Shown one piece after another: positions 1 through 6,032 of a stretch of DNA of 10,110 nt. Under the pieces are notes generated by a model, which saw only the letters and a program-made list of their open reading frames with translations, was not told the DNA's origin and did not search any database. The position numbers and the translations under genes were made by a program. The stretch lies in contig MU631512.1 in the NCBI GenBank assembly GCA_026770615.1, positions 94,847-104,956 of the forward strand. The letters are read 5' to 3'. Source of the DNA: Pavlovales sp. CCMP2436 (lineage: Eukaryota; Haptophyta; Pavlovophyceae; Pavlovales). The first letter of the stretch is position 1. Each line of letters begins with the position of its first letter.

Positions 1-160
1 GGGGGGGGGGTGCGGCGGCGGCGGCGGCAGCGGCGGTGGCGACAGCGGCGTGGCAGCCTCGGCAGGTAAGCAGGCCGAAGTGGCGGCGGCGGCGGAGGCG
101 GCGGCGGCGGTGGCGGCGGCGGCGGCGACGGCGGAGGCGGCAGCGGCGGCGGCGGCGGCA
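1..160. repeat. G run and GGC-type triplet repeat tract
   Basis: The first ten bases are all G. Bases 12 to about 160 are a degenerate GGC/GCG trinucleotide repeat broken by occasional GGA, GAC and CAG triplets. It is compositionally unlike the roughly half-GC viral part of the window. The G run at the very edge could be a sequencing or assembly artefact. The triplet tract itself looks like ordinary low-complexity host DNA. Confidence 0.85.
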
Positions 161-262
161 ATGAAGGCTGCAAAAGCGACGGCGACGGAGACGGAGTGTA
201 GCTTTAGATGAGAGCGTGGACGCGTTCGGCAACTCAAAGGTTTTCTCTTCGTCAGTGATGGG

Positions 263-283
263 CCTTCAGCGCTTAGCTGAAGG
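263..283. repeat. Short perfect inverted repeat (hairpin)
   Basis: An 8-base stem (CCTTCAGC / GCTGAAGG) flanks a 5-base loop GCTTA. It lies in the GC-rich flank with no gene nearby, so no function can be assigned. Confidence 0.5.
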
Positions 284-406
284 TACCTGCTGGCACGGCG
301 GATTCACTTGCGAGAGTGACGTCGTTATGAACCGACGGCGTTGAGAGACGTGGGCGGAATAAATAATATAATACGAGGCGGGCGCACCAATTAAAATGGG
401 GGTCCG

Positions 407-420
407 GTTGGCATGCCAAC
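407..420. repeat. 14-base perfect palindrome
   Basis: The sequence GTTGGCATGCCAAC reads the same on both strands. It could be a dimeric protein binding site, but there is no supported gene next to it and chance is possible. Confidence 0.4.
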
Positions 421-1507
421 AACCTTTCTCCTACTAAAGACCCTCCTAACCAACAACCTTAAAGCGGTGTTAGACAGATGGGGGGGGACGCTTCCGCCTC
501 TCGTGCGGGGTGGTCGAGAACAACCCGGCTACCGCTTCGTTGAACTTTGGCCGCCACACGGAGGCTGGGACCCCCCCCTCCAAGCCCCGCTTCATGTAAC
601 TTGCCTCCAGTGTAAATATATGTAAAACACGTCTGTTCCCTGCCCAGGAGGCAGGAGGCGCAGAAGTCGATGCGCATAGACACCATTGTTTTAAAAGCAA
701 AGAACCGTTCGGACGGCTAGAGTTCGGCACTCAGTTCGATCAAAGGGTTCGGCCCGAGCGCGGGTTCAGCCCGAGCGAGGCATGCGCGCCGCTGGGCGGG
801 CGGTCTTGGCATTCGCCCTCGGCATCCTCGCGCTTGGTGTCGCGCTGGGCCCTCTCGAGGTGGCGGCGGCGGGATCGGTAGCCGGTGCGATAGCGCAGAC
901 TGCGCGAGGCCAAAAGGCCAGCGCGTCACATGCTGACGCCTCGCCCGCTGTGCCCCTGGCCATGACCCCTCCCACCTAACCCCCCGCCCCCCTTCCCCAC
1001 CCCCCTCCCACCCTCCCGCAGCCCGACGCAACACCTCGAGCTCCATCGCCGCGCGCTTTGTCGCCACCTCGCCGGCCGCGGCGCCGAGCTCGAGGCCAGG
1101 GAGCGAGAGCCCGAGCCCGCGCCCCTCGCCAATCGGGGCCACCGTCGCCAGGCTCCCGGGCAAGAGTGAGCCGCGCGCAGTCCGTCGTGCGCGCGAGCGC
1201 GCCAAGTGCCGCGTCGACCCCAGCCGCCCGCGCAGCTCGCAGAGCAGCGAGTACGAGGTGGTGCCGAGGATGGTTTGCAACATTCGCAAGGTGTACGGCG
1301 CGCGCGAGCGCGCGTGCGCACGGCGAGCCAGGAGGGACGCCAGGTGGCGTGCGCGTCGCGACGCGGCAGTTGCGCTGTCCCTCGTCTATTTTGCATATGT
1401 TTAAGGTATATTGCAGCGAAGAAATTTTTTACCTGTATTTGGGCAACATTTCAAAGCAATAGCCATGTTATTATTTACACTGGGAGGCGGCCAATCTAAT
1501 TTTGAAT

Positions 1508-1530
1508 ATATTGGAAAAAAAAACCAATAT
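1508..1530. repeat. ATATTGG / CCAATAT inverted repeat with A9 loop
   Basis: A 7-base stem encloses a run of nine A. It lies about 45 bases beyond the stop of the leftward capsid fragment. On that strand the loop reads as T9. It may be incidental in this AT-rich patch at the edge of the flank. Confidence 0.4.
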
Positions 1531-1575
1531 CTCGCCTAAGGCAACACACTAGGGGGGCCAGTGATTTTCCGGCCG

Positions 1576-1977
1576 TCATTTTGCTTTTTTCAAGAGCTTT
1601 AGGGTTAGGGTGCCGCTCGAGCGCAATGAGTCCAAATCCGTGGTGAAATCTTGAATAATCGAGAACAACGAGCCAAATTCTGAGATCGAGCTTAGGTGCT
1701 GACTGCCGAAAAACACGTCAACAGAAGAAATCATAGAAATTGCACCTCCATCGAGGACGATAGGGGTTGCGTTTCCGTTAACAATCGTATAAGACAACAC
1801 GGTCTGAGAACCATCGAGGTGGAGGCCCGGGAGTCCTGCTTGAACGTCAAATGAAAGTTTCCCACCGCCAGTGACAGGGGCGCTTCCGGAGGAGCTCGTG
1901 AGGTAGTGACGCAGCATCTCCACGGGCGGAGCGAGCGGGCGCGGCTCGTACTGGTAATAACTGGGAATGGCTTCCAT
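1576..1977 (-). pseudogene. Major capsid protein (double jelly-roll type), N-terminal fragment
   Basis: The frame encodes 133 residues. Residues about 45-110 show the pattern typical of the first strands of double jelly-roll capsid proteins of polinton-like viruses. There is a hydrophobic strand after LDGSQT, then V-L-D-G-G-A-I-S-M-I, then a strand ending in a G-S-x-x-L-x-x-I-x-E-F-x-x-L segment and an I-x-D turn. Such proteins are normally several hundred residues long, so about three quarters is missing. After residue about 122 the frame enters the TTAGGG-like tract and a Lys-rich tail, then stops (TGA at 1576). No remaining capsid sequence lies to the left. The start at 1977 is the first ATG after a T-rich/A-rich spacer and is followed by a plausible capsid N-terminus. 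The family call rests on pattern and gene context (penton and ATPase nearby) and is not certain. Confidence 0.62.
1598..1610. repeat. Telomere-like TTAGGG doublet at the capsid break
   Basis: Bases 1599-1610 are TTAGGG twice, preceded by an extra T so that the first unit also reads TTTAGGG. On the minus strand this is CCCTAACCCTAA, read as part of the last codons of the truncated capsid frame. Two units are too few to prove a telomere, but the position at the break is suggestive. Confidence 0.55.
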
Positions 1978-2036
1978 CTGATTTTGGTTGTGTAGACGTA
2001 GTCAAGATTTTTATTTCGTTTTTTTTTTTGTTAATC

Positions 2037-2052
2037 GACGTCAATGACGTCA
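2037..2052. promoter_or_regulatory. Paired GACGTCA (CRE-like) sites upstream of capsid gene
   Basis: GACGTCA occurs twice, 9 bases apart, at 2038-2044 and 2046-2052. The second copy sits in a perfect TGACGTCA palindrome at 2045-2052. Both lie about 60-75 bases upstream of the leftward capsid start, in the short gap after the small protein gene. TGACGTCA is the classic bZIP (CREB/ATF) target in animals and is also bound by bZIP factors in other eukaryotes. Use as a promoter element is inferred. Confidence 0.4.
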
Positions 2053-2058
2053 CAAAGG

Positions 2059-2403
2059 TTAAGAGTTAGCCATTCGCTCGAATTGAGACGTGAGACCTCG
2101 CAACTCTTTGCTGGCTCCCACGACACTTGCGAAATTGCCTACCTGGCCAGCGACCCGGGCGCCGGCCGACAGACCGTTTAGAATGTCACGGCCGAAGCCC
2201 AGAGCCTCTCCAGCTCCAGGGATGCGTCCAAATTCGGAATTTTCGATAGCATTAAGCCCGAGTCTTGCGTTCTGTGCGATTTTGCTAACCGTAGAGGCCG
2301 CGTTGTGAAGAAAATTGCCGGACGCGCGACCGAATTGTTGCAGCTTCGGCAGGGCATTATATCCCCACCGTGCGGCGTTTCGGCCAAAACGACCCCAGTT
2401 CAT
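2059..2403 (-). CDS. Small Gly/Ala/Arg-rich virion-type protein
   Basis: The chosen start at 2403 gives 114 residues beginning MNWGRFGRNAARWGY. The frame is open upstream to 2490, but that part is unlike the rest and would overlap the 3' end of the neighbouring penton gene. The protein is basic, with no acidic domain or obvious membrane span. It has amphipathic stretches (residues 3-30) followed by an Ala/Gly-rich tail with repeated F-G-R and L-x-x-G spacing. It sits between the penton-like and major capsid genes on the same strand, the place where polinton-like viruses often carry small virion proteins. A role as an internal or membrane-active virion protein, as for adenovirus pVI/pX, is inference from composition and position only. 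The frame is intact, unlike its two neighbours. Confidence 0.6.
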   Translation of the reverse strand: MNWGRFGRNAARWGYNALPKLQQFGRASGNFLHNAASTVSKIAQNARLGLNAIENSEFGRIPGAGEALGFGRDILNGLSAGARVAGQVGNFASVVGASKELRGLTSQFERMANS

Positions 2404-2456
2404 TTCGCGTAAGTGTACAAATACACGAGATATTAATCGTTGCCAGTCCGTACTTT

Positions 2457-2641
2457 TTAGTCGATCATGACATCGAGCACCACCGACCACGAGAGCCCCT
2501 GTGTATTATATGGCTGCTGATTCTCGTCCAGGAGAGCGATCACCACGCTGCTAAGGGTTCTACGTCGTGCGTTCATATACGGAGCCGAGTCAGATTTGAA
2601 GACCTGTATATCGCCATAACCAACACTTACGGGTACGGCGG
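2457..2641 (-). pseudogene. Out-of-frame 3' remnant of the penton-like gene
   Basis: Beyond the premature stop at 2627-2629, another minus-strand frame stays open to a TAA at 2457-2459. This is about 54 bases before the start of the next gene, a normal spacing for this element. The stretch is hydrophobic and aromatic in alternation, as expected for the last strands of a jelly-roll, and is not low complexity. Counting 3271 to 2457 and subtracting one 23-base repeat copy gives exactly 264 codons including the stop. This supports its being the displaced end of the penton-like gene. Confidence 0.65.
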
Positions 2642-2664
2642 ACCAACACTTACGGGTACGGCGG
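2619..2664. repeat. Perfect 23-base tandem duplication
   Basis: Bases 2619-2641 and 2642-2664 are identical, each starting ACCAACACTTACGGG. The unit length is not a multiple of three and the repeat falls inside the penton-like gene, so it shifts the frame. The perfect identity suggests a recent event, or an assembly duplication. Confidence 0.9.
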
Positions 2665-3271
2665 CGAGAAGATTCGTTGTGTTTTCACCCGTGCGACTGA
2701 GCGAGTCCTGTACGTCAAGCTCGAAACTCTCACTCGCCACTAAAATTGCGCGTGCGCCTCCGAGGTCGATCATGCGCGGCGCAGTCGTCGGGGTGCCCGA
2801 TGGAATCGTAATATTGAAGCTCTTATTCATCCCCAATATTTTATGTGCGGTGGTGGTCTCGTTCGTGGCGATCGATATATTGCCACCTTGACTGTGCGCG
2901 AACGTGAGCTTATTAGTCGCCGAATCAAATGCTGAGCTCACACCCGCGGCCAACATCGTCGAAGTGGAATTGATCGCGCTTGAGAGGGCCTCCCCGCTCG
3001 TATATTGGGTCGGTGGGATTGTAACGACCGACATCGCGTCCCCGGCAAGGAGCAGCACGAACGTATTATTTAACGGGTTCACATTTGGCTGAATGATCGG
3101 GATAGAGCACGACTCGAGACGTACGTACATGGCCTCCCGTCCTGAGAGCGAGATACCCGGTGATAAATCGAACACGACACTGTCCGTCCGGTCGGCACCC
3201 AGGGGAAACTTATCAGCTTGGTCGCTCGAAAGGTAGAGGCGGTGCAGCACCATTATGGGTCGATATAGCAT
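2627..3271 (-). CDS. Penton-like minor capsid protein, truncated by frameshift
   Basis: The open frame encodes 214 residues. A second Met at 3253 (residue 7, MVLHRLYLSS) is an equally good or better start. Residues about 20-60 form a strand-rich start (VVFDLSPG..., MYVRLESCSIP). Residues about 85-150 show the I-P-P-x-Q-Y-T-S-G-E-A-L-x-x-A-I-N motif, then F-D-x-x-T-N-K-L-T-F and a later K-I-L-G-M. This arrangement recurs in minor capsid/penton proteins of polinton-like viruses and in some fibre or base proteins. The protein would form the pentameric vertices of the capsid. The last 10 or so residues are an artefact: a 23-base duplication moves the frame into a stop. The true C-terminus continues in another frame to 2457. 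It heads the leftward unit, diverging from the gene at 3364. Confidence 0.6.
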   Translation of the reverse strand: MLYRPIMVLHRLYLSSDQADKFPLGADRTDSVVFDLSPGISLSGREAMYVRLESCSIPIIQPNVNPLNNTFVLLLAGDAMSVVTIPPTQYTSGEALSSAINSTSTMLAAGVSSAFDSATNKLTFAHSQGGNISIATNETTTAHKILGMNKSFNITIPSGTPTTAPRMIDLGGARAILVASESFELDVQDSLSRTGENTTNLLAAVPVSVGPPYP

Positions 3272-3363
3272 GCGTGTATATTTTAAATGGCGAGTAAAGA
3301 AAGGTAAGTGCTAAGTGGCGAGGGTGAAATAAAAATCTAAAGTTATAATAGTGCCATATTGTC
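3272..3363. promoter_or_regulatory. Divergent promoter region
   Basis: This 92-base A/T-rich gap separates the leftward capsid genes from the rightward block. On the minus strand it carries AAATATACACGC directly before the first possible penton start. On the plus strand it carries TATAATAGTGCC at 3344-3355, ten or so bases before the ATG at 3364. It is the only place where the two transcription directions part, so it must hold promoters for both. Confidence 0.5.
3346..3354 (+). promoter_or_regulatory. TATAG(T)GC-like motif, gene at 3364
   Basis: TAATAGTGC lies 9 bases before the ATG. It is one of six related motifs, one in front of each rightward gene. Confidence 0.45.
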
Positions 3364-3852
3364 ATGGAGAAGAAGAGCAACGTAATAGAGGAGGAAGCTA
3401 CCATCACGATCGGGGGGAATCACACACCACCAGCAGTCGTAAACGAGACTGTCACGCCCCCGCCTGTCATGCCCCCGCCTACTTCATCGTCCTCTACGGT
3501 CCAAGAAGCGCCTGTAAAGGTAAAACGCGTAGCAAGTGAAAAGCAACGTCTTAACATCACGGCTGCGAATAAACGACGATGCCAGATTCTCGCGGACGCG
3601 AAAGCTATTAGGGTCGCGGCTGCGGCTGAGAAGGCGCGTGAGAAAGCGGCACTTGAGGAATACGCTCTGGCTATAAAGCTATCGGCCAAGTACGGCTTCA
3701 CTGCCAGTCCGCCACCACCGGCCCCACCGCTAACAGCCACACCAGTCCAGCAAGCGGTCATTCACGAGTCGGAAGGTTCTTCGGCGGTTATTGCTGAACC
3801 ACCTCCATTTCGCTATTTCGAGAAGCCAGCTAGATCGATTCGTTACGTATAA
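3364..3852 (+). CDS. Pro-rich, basic helical protein of unknown function
   Basis: The product is 162 residues. Residues 1-50 are polar with Pro/Thr/Ser runs (TPPPVMPPPTSSSS). Residues about 52-110 are Lys/Arg/Ala/Glu-rich and predicted helical. They include nuclear-localisation-like clusters (KVKR, NKRR) and an Ala/Glu/Lys heptad-like run. Residues 115-130 are again Pro-rich (PPPPAPP), and the tail ends in an aromatic/basic segment. I do not recognise the family. The first gene of the rightward block, next to a packaging ATPase, with a basic helical core and disordered arms, could be a virion core, scaffold or DNA-binding protein. That is inference only. The start is the first ATG, just after a TATAG-like motif. 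The frame is undamaged and ends in TAA followed by AATAAA signals. Confidence 0.6.
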   Translation: MEKKSNVIEEEATITIGGNHTPPAVVNETVTPPPVMPPPTSSSSTVQEAPVKVKRVASEKQRLNITAANKRRCQILADAKAIRVAAAAEKAREKAALEEYALAIKLSAKYGFTASPPPPAPPLTATPVQQAVIHESEGSSAVIAEPPPFRYFEKPARSIRYV

Positions 3853-3856
3853 GTTA

Positions 3857-3868
3857 AATAAAAATAAA
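3857..3868 (+). terminator. Overlapping AATAAA polyadenylation signals
   Basis: AATAAA occurs at 3857-3862 and 3863-3868, within 16 bases of the stop of the upstream gene. The gap is generally A/T-rich, so chance occurrence is possible. Confidence 0.45.
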
Positions 3869-3873
3869 TGTAA

Positions 3874-3881
3874 TATATAGC
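3874..3881 (+). promoter_or_regulatory. TATAG(T)GC-like motif, packaging ATPase
   Basis: TATATAGC lies 8 bases before the ATPase start codon in a gap of under 40 bases. It matches the motif in front of the other rightward genes. Confidence 0.5.
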
Positions 3882-3889
3882 CTCAAAAA

Positions 3890-4660
3890 ATGGATGTAAC
3901 TTCCAAGACTGAAACGGAAGACCAGAATGACAATTCGAGCGACAAAGTGATCGAAGAAATAAATAATATTAAACTAACAATTCCCAGATTCGATGTCGAT
4001 AATGCCCTCGGTGACATACCGGCGCCTTTACCGGCGCAGCACATGTTCGCTTGTTTTTTAGGGCCACCGAGATCCGGGAAAACGAGCTTGTCTACAGCCT
4101 TGCTTACTCAGACAGCCCCTAGGGTGTATAATGGTGTGTTCGATCACGTATGGTTGTGTGTACCTGCCACGTCCTTCGATTCAATGACCGACTCGCCTTT
4201 CAGAAATCACGATAAAGTAAGTCACGAGTTAAACAAGGGTACACTCGATGATGTGATTGTAAAGTTAGAAACTGCCTCCAAGAAAAAACAAAACTCTCTT
4301 ATCATAATAGATGACTTCATGTCTAGTCTAAAAGAAAATACGCTTAGATCAGCACTCGAAAAATTGATATCGAATCGTCGCCACCTCAGGGTCTCCGTGT
4401 GGGTTATAAGCCAGACGTTCCGTTCGATCCCGCTCACAATTCGTAAGCTCGTGAGTGCCCTCTTTCTGTTTCGTGTATCGAATTTACGAGAGCTGGAGAG
4501 TATCCGCGATGAACTGGTGCCTCGTGATAAAATGGAATTTCAAACACTCTACAATCACGTTTTTACACCTGGAGGTGACTCGCATCAGTTCATGTTCTTA
4601 GATGTCGGAAATGCTCTTATATACAATAAATTTGCAAAAATCACGTTTAGAGGAAAATAA
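3890..4660 (+). CDS. A32/HerA-FtsK-type genome packaging ATPase
   Basis: The protein has 256 residues, a usual length for packaging ATPases of polinton-like viruses and virophages. The Walker A P-loop is GPPRSGKT at residues 58-65. Walker B is SLIIIDD at 136-142, with the catalytic acidic pair D141/D142. The segment NRRHLRVSVWVISQTF at 162-177 carries the conserved R-H followed by a strand ending in S-Q, the sensor-like motif of this family. An I-P-x-x-I-R helix follows at 180-185. The enzyme hydrolyses ATP to drive viral DNA into preformed capsids. Residues 1-30 are acidic and variable. The frame is intact and ends in TAA that overlaps an AATAAA signal (4656-4661). This is the most secure identification in the window and anchors the viral assignment. 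Confidence 0.9.
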   Translation: MDVTSKTETEDQNDNSSDKVIEEINNIKLTIPRFDVDNALGDIPAPLPAQHMFACFLGPPRSGKTSLSTALLTQTAPRVYNGVFDHVWLCVPATSFDSMTDSPFRNHDKVSHELNKGTLDDVIVKLETASKKKQNSLIIIDDFMSSLKENTLRSALEKLISNRRHLRVSVWVISQTFRSIPLTIRKLVSALFLFRVSNLRELESIRDELVPRDKMEFQTLYNHVFTPGGDSHQFMFLDVGNALIYNKFAKITFRGK

Positions 4661-4662
4661 AA

Positions 4663-4670
4663 TGTATAGC
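4663..4670 (+). promoter_or_regulatory. TATAG(T)GC-like motif, gene at 4687
   Basis: TGTATAGC lies 16 bases before the ATG at 4687, directly after the ATPase stop. Confidence 0.5.
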
Positions 4671-4686
4671 TCTAACACAGACAAAA

Positions 4687-5001
4687 ATGGGAGCCGTGAA
4701 CAACCTGAACCGCGATAGGCTTCTAGCGCTCACGGACACAGATCCTCCCCACAGAGTGACGCATTATTTACTCAATGGTCGACCGTACGACGGGGCGATG
4801 CACCCAATTTTTTCAAAGGGTAAGATCGCTCCCACGTACATGACGGGTCCACGCCACCATGAATTCAGTGAGTATTTGACGTTCAGCGCACGTCCTATTT
4901 TAATCGACAGCGTTCCACAAACAGATCTTCCAAGGTTTCTCGCGAACCGAAAACAATATACACCGCGTTTCAAGATGCAGGTGTGTATGATGACGTCCTA
5001 A
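4687..5001 (+). pseudogene. Probable structural protein, 5' segment (frame broken)
   Basis: The open frame gives 104 residues starting MGAVNNLNRDRLLALTDTD. The first 90 or so read as an ordinary globular protein (HYLLNGRPYDGAMHP, FSARPILIDSVPQTDLPRF). I do not recognise the family. The last dozen residues do not, and good coding sequence carries on in the frame one base back (codon starts divisible by three), which is open from 4872 to 5636. The crossover lies at about 4950-4985. No ideal slippery heptamer is seen; only AAAA at 4950-4953 is nearby. A lost base is therefore more likely than programmed shifting. It follows the ATPase by 26 bases and has its own upstream motif. It may be a complete short gene, but this is less likely because the next segment has no ATG. 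Confidence 0.55.
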
Positions 5002-5636
5002 ACAATGTAAGTGGTCAACCAACGCTAAACCGCTCGATAATCCCAGCGCGCTTGGCGCCGATATTAAACGGTAGGGATCGACCGTCAAATAGTAACACAC
5101 CGCAGGGGTTCGCGAGTCCTCGGGGAGCCGTATCCGGTGGTAGAGGCGATCAAGTTTTTTATAGTCGAGTTCCGCCTCCTACAAACACATCGGGCACACC
5201 TTTGATACCAGATTCCAGTGGTGTTTTACCTCCAGACTTACGACCTCAACAGCGCTCACCAGCCGCACAAGCCGCACAAGCCTCACAAGCCTCACAAGCC
5301 ACACAGGCCCCAACTCCGGAACCGCAGATGGCTTCTCAGACTGGTGTGCTCGCCATGATACCAAGGCAGGTCCGACGCGAGGGGCGTGGATTTATTGTGA
5401 ATCCTCCCGTGACTATGGGTAGTTTTATGCCACCACCTGCGGTGCCTCCGCGGGTCTTTGCCGGTCCTGCCCTCCCGCCTGGATTTATTCGTTTCCCCCA
5501 ATCCACGGTGTCTCAGCCACCTAGACTCATGTACACACCCCCTACCCCTGCACCTAACACGCCAAATCCCGGCGGCTATTACGGGCGGACCAGCTCCACC
5601 AACACGCCGGGTGACTGGATTCGATTCACCCAGTAA
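4983..5636 (+). pseudogene. Probable structural protein, Pro/Gln/Ser-rich middle segment
   Basis: This frame is open from 4872. The first usable start is only a GTG at 4983, and there is no ATG or promoter-like motif for it. This fits a continuation of the preceding segment rather than a separate gene. About 215 residues are rich in Pro, Gln, Ala and Ser, with an AQA/SQA repeat (5262-5306) and many P-P and P-x-P motifs. They are probably disordered and may form a linker or scaffold in a virion protein. The frame ends in a TAA at 5634-5636. Before that, at about 5600-5625, coding character moves to the frame of the first segment. Confidence 0.5.
5262..5306 (+). repeat. Five 9-base tandem repeats coding AQA/SQA/TQA
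   Basis: Five units of the form GCC-N-CACAA lie head to tail (5262, 5271, 5280, 5289, 5298), the last ending in G. Because the unit is three codons, copy changes would not shift the frame. It looks like a slippage-prone disordered linker. Confidence 0.85.
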
Positions 5637-5967
5637 ATCGTCTGGTGCCGGATCGTCTGGATCGGGGACTGGTTCATCCTCAAGGGGTGAAGAACCAGTT
5701 ATTAAGGCATTTATGAAGCGCCAAGGGGAGGTGGAACGTCTCGGTATCCAATTCACAGATGAACAGATGAAAATGATGTGGGAGATGTCTGATAAGCGAA
5801 GGTTGCCTTCGAAGACTGATCTTGAAATTTTGACGGAAAGACAGAGGTTGGTTACTTACGCGAGTCTTCTTGGACCAATACGATCTCAATACGGTGACCT
5901 CACCTCCCCGAAAGCCAGGGCGGCAATTTCGGTCGTGTTTGGAATGCACAAGAATAACAGTCCCTGA
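5611..5967 (+). pseudogene. Probable structural protein, 3' segment
   Basis: This frame is the same as that of the 4687 start. A Ser/Gly linker (SSGAGSSGSGTGSSS) leads into about 90 residues of charged helical sequence (about 5690-5964) with Q-M-K-M-M-W-E-M and L-E-I-L-T-E-R-Q-R stretches. It ends in TGA at 5965-5967. An internal ATG at 5713 could give an independent 84-residue protein. The linker upstream of that ATG is clearly coding in character, so I favour one long protein. From 4687 to 5967 is exactly 427 codons including the stop, so a one-base loss followed by a one-base gain accounts for the pattern. Function unknown. Confidence 0.5.
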
Positions 5968-6003
5968 TGAAAACCACCGTTTTAATAATAATAATCAAAA
6001 AAA

Positions 6004-6012
6004 ATATAGTGC
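6004..6012 (+). promoter_or_regulatory. TATAG(T)GC-like motif, fibre-like 1
   Basis: ATATAGTGC lies 20 bases before the ATG at 6033. It argues for that start rather than the upstream in-frame ATG at 5967, which lies before the motif. Confidence 0.5.
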
Positions 6013-6032
6013 AGTACCATAAACCTGATCAA

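Larger units (their letters stand above)
161..1575. other. GC-rich non-viral flank, no convincing gene
   Basis: This stretch holds only low-complexity Arg/Ala/Pro/Gly-rich reading frames on both strands, the longest being 190 codons at 717-1289 on the minus strand. Such frames are expected by chance in very GC-rich DNA. None shows a recognisable domain. GC content is very high to about 1380 and then falls sharply through 1390-1575, so the flank has two parts. No viral hallmark gene is present. I interpret it as host sequence, or as an unrelated piece joined in assembly. Confidence 0.55.

Noticed and set aside
413..730. Short frames on both strands around 413-730
   Set aside because: They overlap each other, are under 90 codons, and have no recognisable features or start context.
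717..1289. 190-codon minus-strand frame (and overlapping 926-1396 minus and 1058-1462 plus) in the GC-rich flank
   Set aside because: Composition is Arg/Ala/Gly/Pro-rich with no domain. Several frames are open at once, as expected from very high GC, and no promoter or conserved motif is visible.
2370..2891. 173-codon plus-strand frame opposite the penton-like gene
   Set aside because: It is antisense to the penton-like gene. The minus-strand frame has the family-like motifs, and this one shows none.
4981..5011. Possible small intron (CAG/GTGTGT ... GTAAG) at the first frame change of the structural gene
   Set aside because: Its 31-base length would not move the upstream frame into the downstream frame that has coding character.
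5262..5306. CRISPR-like or satellite array
   Set aside because: The units are 9 bases, contiguous and in frame within a coding linker, with no spacers.
5292..5756. 154-codon minus-strand frame opposite the Pro-rich structural gene
   Set aside because: Its residue pattern is what the Pro/Gln/Ser-rich sense strand gives in reverse. There is no motif upstream of its start.
5967..6032. Upstream in-frame ATG extension of fibre-like 1
   Set aside because: It adds 22 Ile/Lys-rich residues from an A/T-rich gap, lies before the TATAG-like motif, and would hide the MANVFGRL N-terminus shared with fibre-like 2.
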